Shown: one piece after another, positions 17,167 to 25,307 of the stretch | Position numbering within the stretch: position 1 is the stretch's first letter | Layout: each line of letters starts with the position of its first letter | NCBI GenBank assembly: GCA_963843285.1 | Contig: CAWJJO010000016.1 | Span: 1-64,000 of the forward strand | Source: CAZDDB01 sp963843285 | GTDB taxonomy: Bacteria; Acidobacteriota; HRBIN11; JAKEFK01 | DNA length: 64,000 bases | Reading direction: 5' to 3' | Translations under genes and position numbers: made by a program | The notes under the pieces: generated by a model | What the model saw: the letters and a program-made list of their open reading frames with translations, nothing else | Told to the model about the DNA's origin: nothing | Database searches by the model: none

Positions 17167-18723
17167 CTAGCTACTTTTCTGGGACATCTGTTTCAGCGCG
17201 CGTTTTGCAATATTGCGATCATCGGATGCCAGGAATTTCGTATCTAGAGCCTTCTCATACAGGCTTCTTGCGGCTGCAACCTGCTTTCGCGCTTCAGAAA
17301 CCTGACCAAGACGGACATAAACACTCGCAAGAAGCCATCGTGGTTCCGAGGGCCGGCGACCCAAAATCTGGTTCAGTAAATCGGCAGCCTCCTTGTAGGA
17401 GCCTTTCGAGTAGTTCATTTCCGCCATAGCCAGCAAAGTCTGGTCGTTGTTGGGATACTGTTCCATGACTTTCTGAAACGCAATTTCTGCTTCCGCAAAT
17501 CTGCCGGCAGCACTGAGACGTCTTCCTTCCAGATTTGCGCGGAAAATCAACGCAGGCGTCTGGTTGTAATCCAGGTGAAGAAGTTTTTCTGCCTGAGCAT
17601 GGTAATCGCGATAGTCGGGATAGGAGAGCACCTGACGGTAAGCATCTAACGCTTCTTTCCTCATCCCGATCGTGTCGTAGATGGTTCCTAATTCCAGATA
17701 CGTCCGTGGAACAATCCAGGAGGGAGCTTTGGGTTTGTCTGCAAGGAGCTTGTGAATTTCTGCAATGCCTCGATCCGGATCGAGTTGCCTGCTGTAGCAA
17801 CGCGCCAGCTTGAGCCACGCTTGATTTCTAACTTCCTCCGTGTAATTTGTAACCGATTGGTTACACTTCTCCAGAATCTCCACATAAATATCTGCGCCCT
17901 CGTAGTAGTCGTTAATTTCATCGGAATAGAGCGTTCCCATCCAGTAATGAAACCAGGCATTATCGGGATGTTTCTTGTGATACATTTCGACAATCCTCAG
18001 CGCTTCGAACGGCTCTTCTTCGAAATCGGCGTAGAAACGGGCAAGGATCAACTGGGATTCGTCGCCGAAGTAGATTGACTTTTGGCCCGCCTCTTCCAAG
18101 AGGGAGAGCCCTTTGTCACGACTGCCTCCGGGAAGGAAAAGCAGCGCTTTCAATACCTTTGCGAAGCCGGGAAGGGTAGACGCAAAATAATGGTAGACCC
18201 CCAGATTGTAAAACGTGTCATACTGCTTGGGAGAAATCTTCAATACCTCTTCCAGATAATATTTTCCCTTCGCGGCATCCCGACCCGCGGAGAAATAGCT
18301 ACCGTGAAGTCCCTTTACACGCGAGCGCAGACTGTACGCATTTCCGAGATAAAACAACGCCTGGGGATCCCGCTTATTCCTGTCCAGAAGAGCCTCGGAC
18401 GTTTTGATGGTCTCCTTGAGGTAGTTGTCGAAATTGGTTTCAAACTCGCTACTCTTTGCGTCCTTGTCATAGATGTAGGCGCGGAAGATTTTCCACCAGT
18501 ATCCATTCGCGATAAAGAACGAGACGGCAGGATTATTCGGGCGGCTCTTTCCGATTTGCCGGATCAGATCGATTCCTTCGTCAAATCTGGAATCGAGAAA
18601 AAGCGCATTGGCTTGAATGATGACCGCGTCCAGTTCCTGGTCCGTGTGGATGGGATCTGCTCGCAGCGAAAGAGAGAACGCGAAACCTGCTGTCAGTAGT
18701 ATAAAAAAGACGCGGAAATTCAT
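17167..18723 (-). CDS. Exported TPR-repeat protein
   Basis: The 518-residue protein has a signal peptide (FRVFFILLTAGFAFSLSLRA) and then TPR-like helical repeats through its length, for example FYLGNAYSLRSRVKG, YDTFYNLGVYHYFAS and LLAMAEMNYSKGSYKEAADLL. TPR proteins act as protein-binding scaffolds in the periplasm or at the outer membrane; the partner is unknown. It stops 7 bases before the start of the DUF4388 gene on the same strand, so the two are likely co-transcribed. Confidence 0.82.
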   Translation of the reverse strand: MNFRVFFILLTAGFAFSLSLRADPIHTDQELDAVIIQANALFLDSRFDEGIDLIRQIGKSRPNNPAVSFFIANGYWWKIFRAYIYDKDAKSSEFETNFDNYLKETIKTSEALLDRNKRDPQALFYLGNAYSLRSRVKGLHGSYFSAGRDAAKGKYYLEEVLKISPKQYDTFYNLGVYHYFASTLPGFAKVLKALLFLPGGSRDKGLSLLEEAGQKSIYFGDESQLILARFYADFEEEPFEALRIVEMYHKKHPDNAWFHYWMGTLYSDEINDYYEGADIYVEILEKCNQSVTNYTEEVRNQAWLKLARCYSRQLDPDRGIAEIHKLLADKPKAPSWIVPRTYLELGTIYDTIGMRKEALDAYRQVLSYPDYRDYHAQAEKLLHLDYNQTPALIFRANLEGRRLSAAGRFAEAEIAFQKVMEQYPNNDQTLLAMAEMNYSKGSYKEAADLLNQILGRRPSEPRWLLASVYVRLGQVSEARKQVAAARSLYEKALDTKFLASDDRNIAKRALKQMSQKSS

Positions 18724-18792
18724 GAGAATAAAGGCGAAAGACCTGTAATTATAAATCTCAAATCCGAATGGGTCAACGAAAAAACGTGAGCG

Positions 18793-19467
18793 TTACTGCA
18801 ACAAGAACTGGATCAGCTTGGATTCGTCGATCGTAAGCTGTTGCCGCTTGTAGTCAATCAGACCTTCACGCTTAAACCGGCCGATGAGCGCATTGACTGC
18901 CGGACGATCCGTGGACAGGAGTCTCGCCAGCTCTTCCTGGGAAAGTGTGAGGCTGGTGCGGCTTTTTCCGTTCTTGTCTCCGTTTTTCTTTCCAAGCTTC
19001 AAAAGCAATTTCGCGAAACGCTGCGATTCATGATTCGACGAAAGCACTTCCAATTGTTCCTTGGCCTGAGAAAGCCTTCGACAAAAGAAACTGAGGAAGT
19101 AGCCAACAACTTCTGGTTTGCTGTAAAGCAATTCGAAAAACATCCGCGCCTTGATAGAAGCAACAATCGTTTCTTCAAACGCGATCGCCTGGTCTTTTCG
19201 GCGGCCATTCTCACACAGACAAAGCTCGCCGAAAAATCCCCCCTGGCGAATCATCTCGACCGTTTTCTCCTTCCCGTCGAGGCTGATCACGGAAACCCGT
19301 ACCCGTCCCTTCTGGATCCAGAAAAGTTCATTTGCCGGATCACCCATGAGATAGATGATCTGATTTCGTTTGATTCTCTTTGTGAAGAAGGCATATTCGA
19401 AGCTCAACGCCTGATCCATGATGAAACCGGTTAGCGCTTCGCACTGTTCATGTGTCCAGGATTTCAT
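18793..19467 (-). CDS. Crp/Fnr-family transcription regulator
   Basis: The 224-residue regulator has an N-terminal cyclic-nucleotide-binding-like domain (about 25-140, with GGFFGELCLCENGRRKD) and a C-terminal Crp helix-turn-helix (TLSQEELARLLSTDRPAVNALIGRFK). It lacks an N-terminal Cys cluster of the Fnr type, so it is not an obvious oxygen sensor; the RRKDQAIAFEE phosphate-binding-cassette region departs from the canonical cAMP site. A good start signal (GGGGGAG) and a strong sigma-70 promoter lie upstream. The ligand and targets are unknown. Confidence 0.92.
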   Translation of the reverse strand: MKSWTHEQCEALTGFIMDQALSFEYAFFTKRIKRNQIIYLMGDPANELFWIQKGRVRVSVISLDGKEKTVEMIRQGGFFGELCLCENGRRKDQAIAFEETIVASIKARMFFELLYSKPEVVGYFLSFFCRRLSQAKEQLEVLSSNHESQRFAKLLLKLGKKNGDKNGKSRTSLTLSQEELARLLSTDRPAVNALIGRFKREGLIDYKRQQLTIDESKLIQFLLQ

Positions 19468-19528
19468 TTTGTTGATACTCCCCCGAAAGGAATGCTTTTC
19501 GGCTTGGAATTGCTGAAAAAAGCCACTC

Positions 19529-19558
19529 AGTATAACCTGTTTTCTCGTCGGATGTCAA
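19529..19558 (-). promoter_or_regulatory. Sigma-70-type promoter of the Crp/Fnr gene
   Basis: On the minus strand TTGACA (19553-19558) is followed after 18 bases by TATACT (19529-19534). The start codon is 62 bases downstream with GGGGGAG at 19478-19484. The -35 box is a perfect consensus match. Confidence 0.65.
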
Positions 19559-19559
19559 T

Positions 19560-19960
19560 TTTTTGACCCACGGACCGGTAGCGGGAGTGCGGAGTTCCAA
19601 CCCGCCGATCTTGTTTCTGCCAGGATTTGCGGTTACTGAAGTGGGCTCAGAGCTGTGACGCCGGCACTCGTCAAGGTGCTGCGTACCCAGAGCCCTCAGC
19701 CGCTCTCGAGTGTCCTCGTCGAGCTGGGGTTTGCTCCAAGATCCACAACGAATTGCTCCGACAGCTCCCGGCTTCGATGAATCATCTTCTCATATTCGTG
19801 TGTAAAATAGCCGAATAAGTGACTCATTTTGTGCCGCTAAATTCGTGTGTTCCTCAGGGTCATCTCAAGCTCGGCGGTTGTAGAAGCATGTGTGGTTACA
19901 CCAGGACCCGCTGGGAACAAAAGAGCAAGCAGGTAAACGCGAAGATGAGCAAATTTCAAA
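19560..19960. other. Intergenic stretch without a recognised gene
   Basis: No convincing coding sequence is seen in about 400 bases between the Crp promoter and the end of the SGNH gene. Frames are short and unlike protein. A weak palindrome is present (GGCACTCG near 19668 and CGAGTG near 19708) in a GC-rich patch, which may be a degraded repeat element. Confidence 0.5.
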
Positions 19961-20974
19961 TCAGCTTCCCTCGTTCAATTCAAGAACAAATGGGATCAAA
20001 TATGCGGCGACTTTCCGATGCCCTGACTCGTTCCAGTGCCCATCCAATCTGAACCTGTCTTTGGCCAGGAAATTCTTACCTTGTAAATCCAAAAATGGGA
20101 TCTTTGCAGCCCGCAATGTTCTCTTCACGGGTTGGTAGTAACTTATGCCCGCACTTCCGGGAGGGATGATCACAACCCCAAACCTGATTCCATTGGAATC
20201 GCAAAGTTTTTTGAAACCCTTTAGAGCGTCTAGAGTCGGTTTGATGACCTTTTTGGGATCTTGTTTTGCTATCGTTTCGAACGTGTCATGGATTCTCGCC
20301 GTTCTCCTTTCGTTCAATTTTCCATCCAGGAATAGCAAGATGTATAGATGAGTTCGCAAGAAATCAAATGGACGCCAGCGGAACCAGCGGTCTTTTGGCA
20401 AGCGGTAACCGTACCTTACTTCAACATTTCTGTAATCGTGAAGGAAATCTCCCTCAATATCATTCCCCAGAAACAAGAATAGGACAACGGCGTGAGGATG
20501 GTATTGCCGGATCAACTGGCTCCCGAGTCTGGTCTCCTGTTCCGGACAATATCCAGTCTGTCCGGCATTGATAACGCCAATCCCGGACGCATTCAAAGGT
20601 CCGTGAATGAGGTGAGCAAAAGTTGAATTTTCTTCAACTCCGAGCCCGAATGCAAACGAATCCCCTAGAATTAGCAGTTTCGATAGATATCTAGTTTGGG
20701 AGTCCAAATCTGACTGTCTCAGGCCCTGATTCGTTATTTTGACAGGACAATCAAAAATGCCACGGCGATAGCAACGGCCTACATATCCCGGAGTGTGATA
20801 AAACCCTACCAGTTCTGACTGTTCGAAGGCGCCAGGCCCCCAGTAGTTCCAGTTGACTTCTTCCCTTGTAAAAGCCACTCTCAGAATCACTTCCGTGATT
20901 GCCAGACAGGCAAGAACGGCAAATAGAGCAAGGAACGCCCAGAAGGAGAATCTTTTCTTGGTGCGGGTTAGCAT
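19961..20974 (-). CDS. SGNH/GDSL hydrolase with N-terminal membrane anchor
   Basis: This 337-residue protein has one N-terminal membrane helix (FWAFLALFAVLACLAITEVIL) and an SGNH hydrolase domain. The blocks are visible: GDSFAFG (nucleophile Ser), VINAGQTGY (block II Gly), FLGNDIEGD (block III Asn) and DGHWNESGH (block V Asp/His). Such proteins are esterases or O-acetyl-transferring/removing enzymes on glycans. Because it is next to a GT-C-like protein and a GT4 glycosyltransferase, a role in surface polysaccharide modification is plausible, but the genes are divergent and not one operon. Confidence 0.85.
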   Translation of the reverse strand: MLTRTKKRFSFWAFLALFAVLACLAITEVILRVAFTREEVNWNYWGPGAFEQSELVGFYHTPGYVGRCYRRGIFDCPVKITNQGLRQSDLDSQTRYLSKLLILGDSFAFGLGVEENSTFAHLIHGPLNASGIGVINAGQTGYCPEQETRLGSQLIRQYHPHAVVLFLFLGNDIEGDFLHDYRNVEVRYGYRLPKDRWFRWRPFDFLRTHLYILLFLDGKLNERRTARIHDTFETIAKQDPKKVIKPTLDALKGFKKLCDSNGIRFGVVIIPPGSAGISYYQPVKRTLRAAKIPFLDLQGKNFLAKDRFRLDGHWNESGHRKVAAYLIPFVLELNEGS

Positions 20975-21006
20975 GGAATCATACTCTCATGGATTGCATG
21001 AAACTC

Positions 21007-21034
21007 TTGTCACCACAGTGGTTCATATTATAAT
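21007..21034 (+). promoter_or_regulatory. Possible promoter upstream of the GT-C-like gene
   Basis: TTGTCA (21007-21012) and TATAAT (21029-21034) are 16 bases apart. They lie about 175 bases before the GTG start at 21211, which would give a long leader. A second TATAAT at about 21198 lacks a good -35 box. Confidence 0.4.
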
Positions 21035-21210
21035 TTCTTCACCTTATTGCTGCCGCTTTTCTGAAGGTGAGTGTGAATAAAACAGTAATTTACTTTCAGA
21101 TGACAAATTCCGGGACTGGCTGGAAAATCGGCAATATTACAGTGGAGTGACGAACTTCACAGCGGCGGTTCTTTCTATTCAAGGATTAAGTCGAGCGTAT
21201 AATAGGACCG

Positions 21211-23607
21211 GTGATCAAGCTCGGATTTGTCTTTGTCTTTCTTCTCCTCGTCGTAGTAAGCGGTAGTCACGGATATTTCCTCCAGGCTATTTGTTCTCTG
21301 ACCTTGCTCGTTCTGTTTCTTCTGACCGCTTTCCCCATCTCACAAATTCTTGCTCCTAGCGGTCTGCCTGCGCTCGTATTTGCGTTCCCCGTGGGGTACA
21401 TCGCACACTCTATCCTTCTGGCTATTGTGGCCCGGACGTTTGGAGTGAATCCTACCGCCATGATCGCTTACATGCTTGTCGTAGCCGGGCTTGTCCTGAT
21501 TTTCCGAAAGCGGTTTCGTTTTAACGAAGCTCCGCAGGTTGCCGATTTACGGATCCTGCTTTGTTGGTTGGTGGCTGCGGCCGCAACGATCGCGTTGCCG
21601 CTTTTACAAGTCGGGAGGGTAATCGAGTGCGGGCATGTATTTCGAGCTTACTTCAACGCAGACTATTTCAAACACCTGGGAATCACCGCAACGCTCGCTC
21701 AATCAGGTGTGCCTCCTGCCAATCCTTACCTGTCAGGGAATACGCTTCATTACTACTGGGGGTTCTATGTAATCGTTGCATACTGGATGAAGTTATTCCC
21801 ATCGTTTCCACTCGAATACCTGATGATTCAGTTTACGATGGTAGGTGCGTTCATCTTTGTAAGTTCTTTGTTTGTGGCCCTGCGGGCGTTTGTTCAATCC
21901 CGAAAGACCCTTGTATCCATCCTGCCATTGCTCCTCATGGGCGGAAGTTACGAGGGGACATACCTTTTGTTCAAGTGCATCCGGTCGGGAACCTCCTGGC
22001 GGGCATTTACTCATTACAACATCGACGCCCTTACCAGATGGGATTGGGGCACTCCGCAGGTCGACACTCTGTACCGCGCGATGCTTTACGCTCCGCAGCA
22101 TCTCCTTGCGCTTACGGTTGTCTTGCTCTCCCTGTTTTTGTGGAAGCGGAAGCTATCTGCGACAGGTTTTTTCATCCTGTATGGATTAATTTTTTCTACG
22201 CTTGGTTTCGGTGCTGTGATTGGCGCCGTGTTCATCGCTCTTTCCGGCCTGTTTTTGCTGATGGACTTTGTTCGCAGCCCAAAAGAAAAACTTCAAGAAG
22301 TTCTGATCGCCGGAATGGTGGGTCTGTTCTTTCTGGGTCTTTATTTATTTGTGTTTGACATGTTTCGTCTGCAGGGAGGTGCTTTCCGGTTTGGCCTGGT
22401 CGGCCTGCTATGGGTACACCTTCCCGGATACTTGGTCTTGAATTGGGGCGCTATTCTGATCCTGGGACTGGCGGGTTTTGCCCGGCGATTCCCCAATATT
22501 CCATGGGCTCGAATGGGGATCATGCTGATGATCTCACTCCTTTGTATGCATTACGTAAAAGACACCGTCGGGGGATCGGAAGTGACCTTAAAACTGGGTT
22601 ACCTCAGCATGATCTGTCTTTTGTTTCCAGCAGCCGCTTTCCTGGATCATCATTTTTCCCGCCCGGGAGCAGCAGTACACAAAATCCTTGGTTTGTTCTT
22701 CTTGCTTCTTCTGCTCGGCGTGGTTACCTGGGGGATGGATGTTTACAACACACAGGATATCCACAACAAAGAATTCACGACCTGTATTTCGAAAGATGAT
22801 TACGAGGTGCTTCGCTGGATGCAGACGAATCTGAAGCCTGACGCCGTCGTGCAGGACTATGATCTCGAAGGCGAAAAAGTTCGGATTTCGCTGATTCCCG
22901 CATTTGGATGGCACCGTGTATATCTGGGGGACGAATTCCACGCAAAGGCTTTCCAGGTGTCCGGTGACGAAGTCACACGCCGTCAGAGAATTGTGATGCG
23001 GTTGTTTCACGAAAGATCAGCCGGCAATGTTCACTGGGCTGCCGGATTTCTCGGCATCCAATATCTTCTGGTCGGTTCCGGCGATCTCGCCCCCAAGATC
23101 TCCGATCTGCTGACGGAGCCATATTTCTCGCTGGCGTTTCAACGCGGGAATGCTTCGTTGTTTCGGGTGATGGATGTGAAAAACCCTGAGATTCTACCTG
23201 GGAATCTGGAGATCATGTTCACCGCAGGCGACGGCACGCCTTTACTTACAGCTGAATTTGATGACAATTTTTACAATCCTGACGTTGCCCCGGTTGTTTC
23301 CCGATGGATGGGTTCCGACGGCACCATTACTTTTCGAGCCGGTCAACGAGTCGAAGGAATCTTGCAAATGACGGTGGTACCGCTCGGGCGAAAACGTCAT
23401 GTCGAGTTCTACATGAACGGAAATCCGATCCGCAGTAAGGAATTAGACTCTAATGGATTTTCCTTTCAGCTTCCGGTTGTTTTCAACCAGGGGGATAATG
23501 AATTGCTGATCCGCTGTCCTGAAGGTCCAGAGGTGGCTGACAAATACATTCACAACGGGGATCGCCGCCGGTTGAGTCTTCGCATTCGGGCGTTGAAATT
23601 TCAATAG
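21211..23607 (+). CDS. Multi-span membrane protein resembling GT-C/DUF2298 proteins
   Basis: The 798-residue protein has about 14 membrane segments in its first 520 residues, then a soluble domain. The loop near residues 148-185 (FNADYFKHLGITATLAQSG, NPYLSGNTLHYYWG) resembles the first outer loop of DUF2298/GT-C-type glycosyltransferases, where an acidic residue is catalytic. The C-terminal part is beta-rich with no recognised domain. It would use a lipid-linked sugar or act in polysaccharide assembly. Start is GTG at 21211 with a weak site (AGGACC) just before it. It converges on the GT4 gene; the function is inferred from fold only. Confidence 0.65.
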   Translation: MIKLGFVFVFLLLVVVSGSHGYFLQAICSLTLLVLFLLTAFPISQILAPSGLPALVFAFPVGYIAHSILLAIVARTFGVNPTAMIAYMLVVAGLVLIFRKRFRFNEAPQVADLRILLCWLVAAAATIALPLLQVGRVIECGHVFRAYFNADYFKHLGITATLAQSGVPPANPYLSGNTLHYYWGFYVIVAYWMKLFPSFPLEYLMIQFTMVGAFIFVSSLFVALRAFVQSRKTLVSILPLLLMGGSYEGTYLLFKCIRSGTSWRAFTHYNIDALTRWDWGTPQVDTLYRAMLYAPQHLLALTVVLLSLFLWKRKLSATGFFILYGLIFSTLGFGAVIGAVFIALSGLFLLMDFVRSPKEKLQEVLIAGMVGLFFLGLYLFVFDMFRLQGGAFRFGLVGLLWVHLPGYLVLNWGAILILGLAGFARRFPNIPWARMGIMLMISLLCMHYVKDTVGGSEVTLKLGYLSMICLLFPAAAFLDHHFSRPGAAVHKILGLFFLLLLLGVVTWGMDVYNTQDIHNKEFTTCISKDDYEVLRWMQTNLKPDAVVQDYDLEGEKVRISLIPAFGWHRVYLGDEFHAKAFQVSGDEVTRRQRIVMRLFHERSAGNVHWAAGFLGIQYLLVGSGDLAPKISDLLTEPYFSLAFQRGNASLFRVMDVKNPEILPGNLEIMFTAGDGTPLLTAEFDDNFYNPDVAPVVSRWMGSDGTITFRAGQRVEGILQMTVVPLGRKRHVEFYMNGNPIRSKELDSNGFSFQLPVVFNQGDNELLIRCPEGPEVADKYIHNGDRRRLSLRIRALKFQ

Positions 23608-23611
23608 GAGC

Positions 23612-23628
23612 GCAGGCGTTTCGCCTGC
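23612..23628. terminator. Hairpin between convergent genes
   Basis: GCAGGCG and CGCCTGC form a perfect 7-bp stem with a TTT loop, between the ends of the GT-C-like gene and the GT4 gene. There is no T-run, so it may be a bidirectional weak terminator or a worn repeat. Confidence 0.45.
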
Positions 23629-23636
23629 CTCGAAGA

Positions 23637-24671
23637 CTATATTTCCAGCAAACGGGCGACTGTTTTTGGCCAGGTGATGTCGTTTGCGAATTCGTATCCT
23701 GCGTTTCCCATTGTTTCGGCCACTGAAGTGGTCTCAAAGAGTAGCTCCAATCGCGTCGCAAGCTCTGACGGTTCCGGACGGATTACGTAGCCGTTCACTC
23801 CATTCTGCACGAGTTCGGTTGGGCCACCGCTGTCTGTGGCCGTAATCACAGGCTTTCGGGACCGGAATGCCTCCAGTGTAACAAGACCATAATCTTCATT
23901 CACCGGCGCGTAGTACACGGCCCGGCTAGCCGCGTAAAGATTCACCATCTGGTCTTCGGTTACGTGACCAAGCATTTCGATACGTTTTTCCAGATTGTGC
24001 TGTCGAATCAATGCCATGATTTTTTCTTTTTCCGATCCATCTCCAACCACAACTGCGCGCCCGGTAGCCGTTTGTGCGAGTCCTTCGATCAACAGCGGAA
24101 TCCGCTTTAGGGGACTCAATCTGGAAGGGGAAAGGATAAAGTCGCCGTATCCATCGGTCCTGTATGGACGCTGAGGGGGAGGCGGATAAAGGACCTGGCT
24201 TTGAATGTCACCCCATTGAAGTAGTGATTTCTGGACGGTCTTTGATTGGACAAGAACCCGGCGCACATTTTTTCGAAGATAATGTCTGTCGGCACAATGG
24301 ATCAGCCTTCTGCGCACAGATTCTTTGATCTTGCCTTTCCAGCTCAATTGCCGGGTCCATTGAGGCCACAAGTCATAGTATTCGCGCATCCTGTGATTGA
24401 GCCAGCACGTATGTTGAGGATGTTTCAGGGCGTATGATGGATATCGGAGGGAAATCAACCGGTCGACGGCCTCTGCCGTACCCGTCAATTCCACGTCGAT
24501 GAGTCGCGTCGCAAGGTATGCTGAAAATTGCCGGCCAAAACGATTTTGAGGAGTTGTCAGGATTTCCGCCTCGTGGCCGGATTCCCGTAAAGCGTTTACC
24601 AATGCCCGCGCAATTACCCGGTGACCCCCTTCCACAAAAGGGACATCAGAAGTGGCAACCAGGATCTTCAC
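23637..24671 (-). CDS. GT4-family glycosyltransferase
   Basis: The 344-residue enzyme is a GT-B fold glycosyltransferase of the GT4 type. The N-terminal half opens MKILVATSDVPFVEGGHR, the acceptor domain with the GGH loop; the C-terminal nucleotide-sugar domain has SRLSPLKRIPLLIEGL, VVVGDGSEKEKI, the loop YYAPVNEDYGLVTLEAF (EX7E motif) and GGPTELV. It transfers a sugar from an NDP-sugar to an unknown acceptor, probably a cell-surface glycan. Start is GTG at 24671. Confidence 0.92.
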   Translation of the reverse strand: MKILVATSDVPFVEGGHRVIARALVNALRESGHEAEILTTPQNRFGRQFSAYLATRLIDVELTGTAEAVDRLISLRYPSYALKHPQHTCWLNHRMREYYDLWPQWTRQLSWKGKIKESVRRRLIHCADRHYLRKNVRRVLVQSKTVQKSLLQWGDIQSQVLYPPPPQRPYRTDGYGDFILSPSRLSPLKRIPLLIEGLAQTATGRAVVVGDGSEKEKIMALIRQHNLEKRIEMLGHVTEDQMVNLYAASRAVYYAPVNEDYGLVTLEAFRSRKPVITATDSGGPTELVQNGVNGYVIRPEPSELATRLELLFETTSVAETMGNAGYEFANDITWPKTVARLLEI

Positions 24672-24683
24672 AAGACGGAACGT

Positions 24684-25223
24684 CTATTTGCCGGGCTTCT
24701 TGTTTTCCGCTGGTTTTGCACCACCCTCCGCGCTCGCGCTTGCTGTGATTCGCACGAGGCGGTTCGGGAAGTTGACATTGTCCAGGGACTTGGGAGCAGC
24801 AATCATGATGATATTCCTGGGCGACAGATACACATACAGACCTGCAGAGCCGGCCTGTTCCCATGTAATGGGAACGGAACGCGCCGGACCGCTCAGGATC
24901 ACATTCTTCCCCTGAATCTTGTACTTGGCCAGTAAGTCCTTTAGAAGAATTGCGTTGACCTCATCTTTGCCGATCTTGATCTTGTTGGTAGCAAGAGTAG
25001 GATAGTCTTCCATCGGGACACTCACAACAAGTGTTTTTTCGTTGTAGAGTTCCAGCGGTTTTGGCGGCGCCTGCTGTCTTTTCTTCCCGCCCGGTGCTGG
25101 TTTTACGGGTTGCTGCTTGCCTGGCGGGGGAGTGGATTCAGCAGAACTTTTTTCTTCCGATTTCTTACAACCGGCAACAGTCAGAATAGCAAAAATACAT
25201 GCAAATACCAGAATTTTTCTCAT
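24684..25223 (-). CDS. Small lipoprotein of unknown function
   Basis: The 179-residue product has a lipoprotein signal peptide with the lipobox LTVAGC (Cys near residue 19). A Pro/Lys/Gln-rich linker of about 35 residues follows, then a compact domain of about 110 residues with no recognised family, and a charged C-terminal tail. It starts about 85 bases from the acyl-CoA synthetase stop and ends 13 bases before the GT4 gene, so it may share a transcript with GT4. Confidence 0.7.
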   Translation of the reverse strand: MRKILVFACIFAILTVAGCKKSEEKSSAESTPPPGKQQPVKPAPGGKKRQQAPPKPLELYNEKTLVVSVPMEDYPTLATNKIKIGKDEVNAILLKDLLAKYKIQGKNVILSGPARSVPITWEQAGSAGLYVYLSPRNIIMIAAPKSLDNVNFPNRLVRITASASAEGGAKPAENKKPGK

Positions 25224-25307
25224 TTTTTGTAAGACCTCTTTTGGTTTTCAACATTCGCCGGGCGGTGGCGGGAAAACGTTTGATCATAGCTTACGAGTTC
25301 TTAAATG

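Noticed and set aside
19819..20138. Small plus-strand frames near the SGNH gene
   Set aside because: They overlap the well-supported SGNH coding sequence on the other strand and have no domain or start signal.
21561..22358. A 265-codon frame inside the GT-C-like gene in another frame
   Set aside because: It is Cys/Arg-rich and nonsensical, while the main frame shows regular membrane helices.
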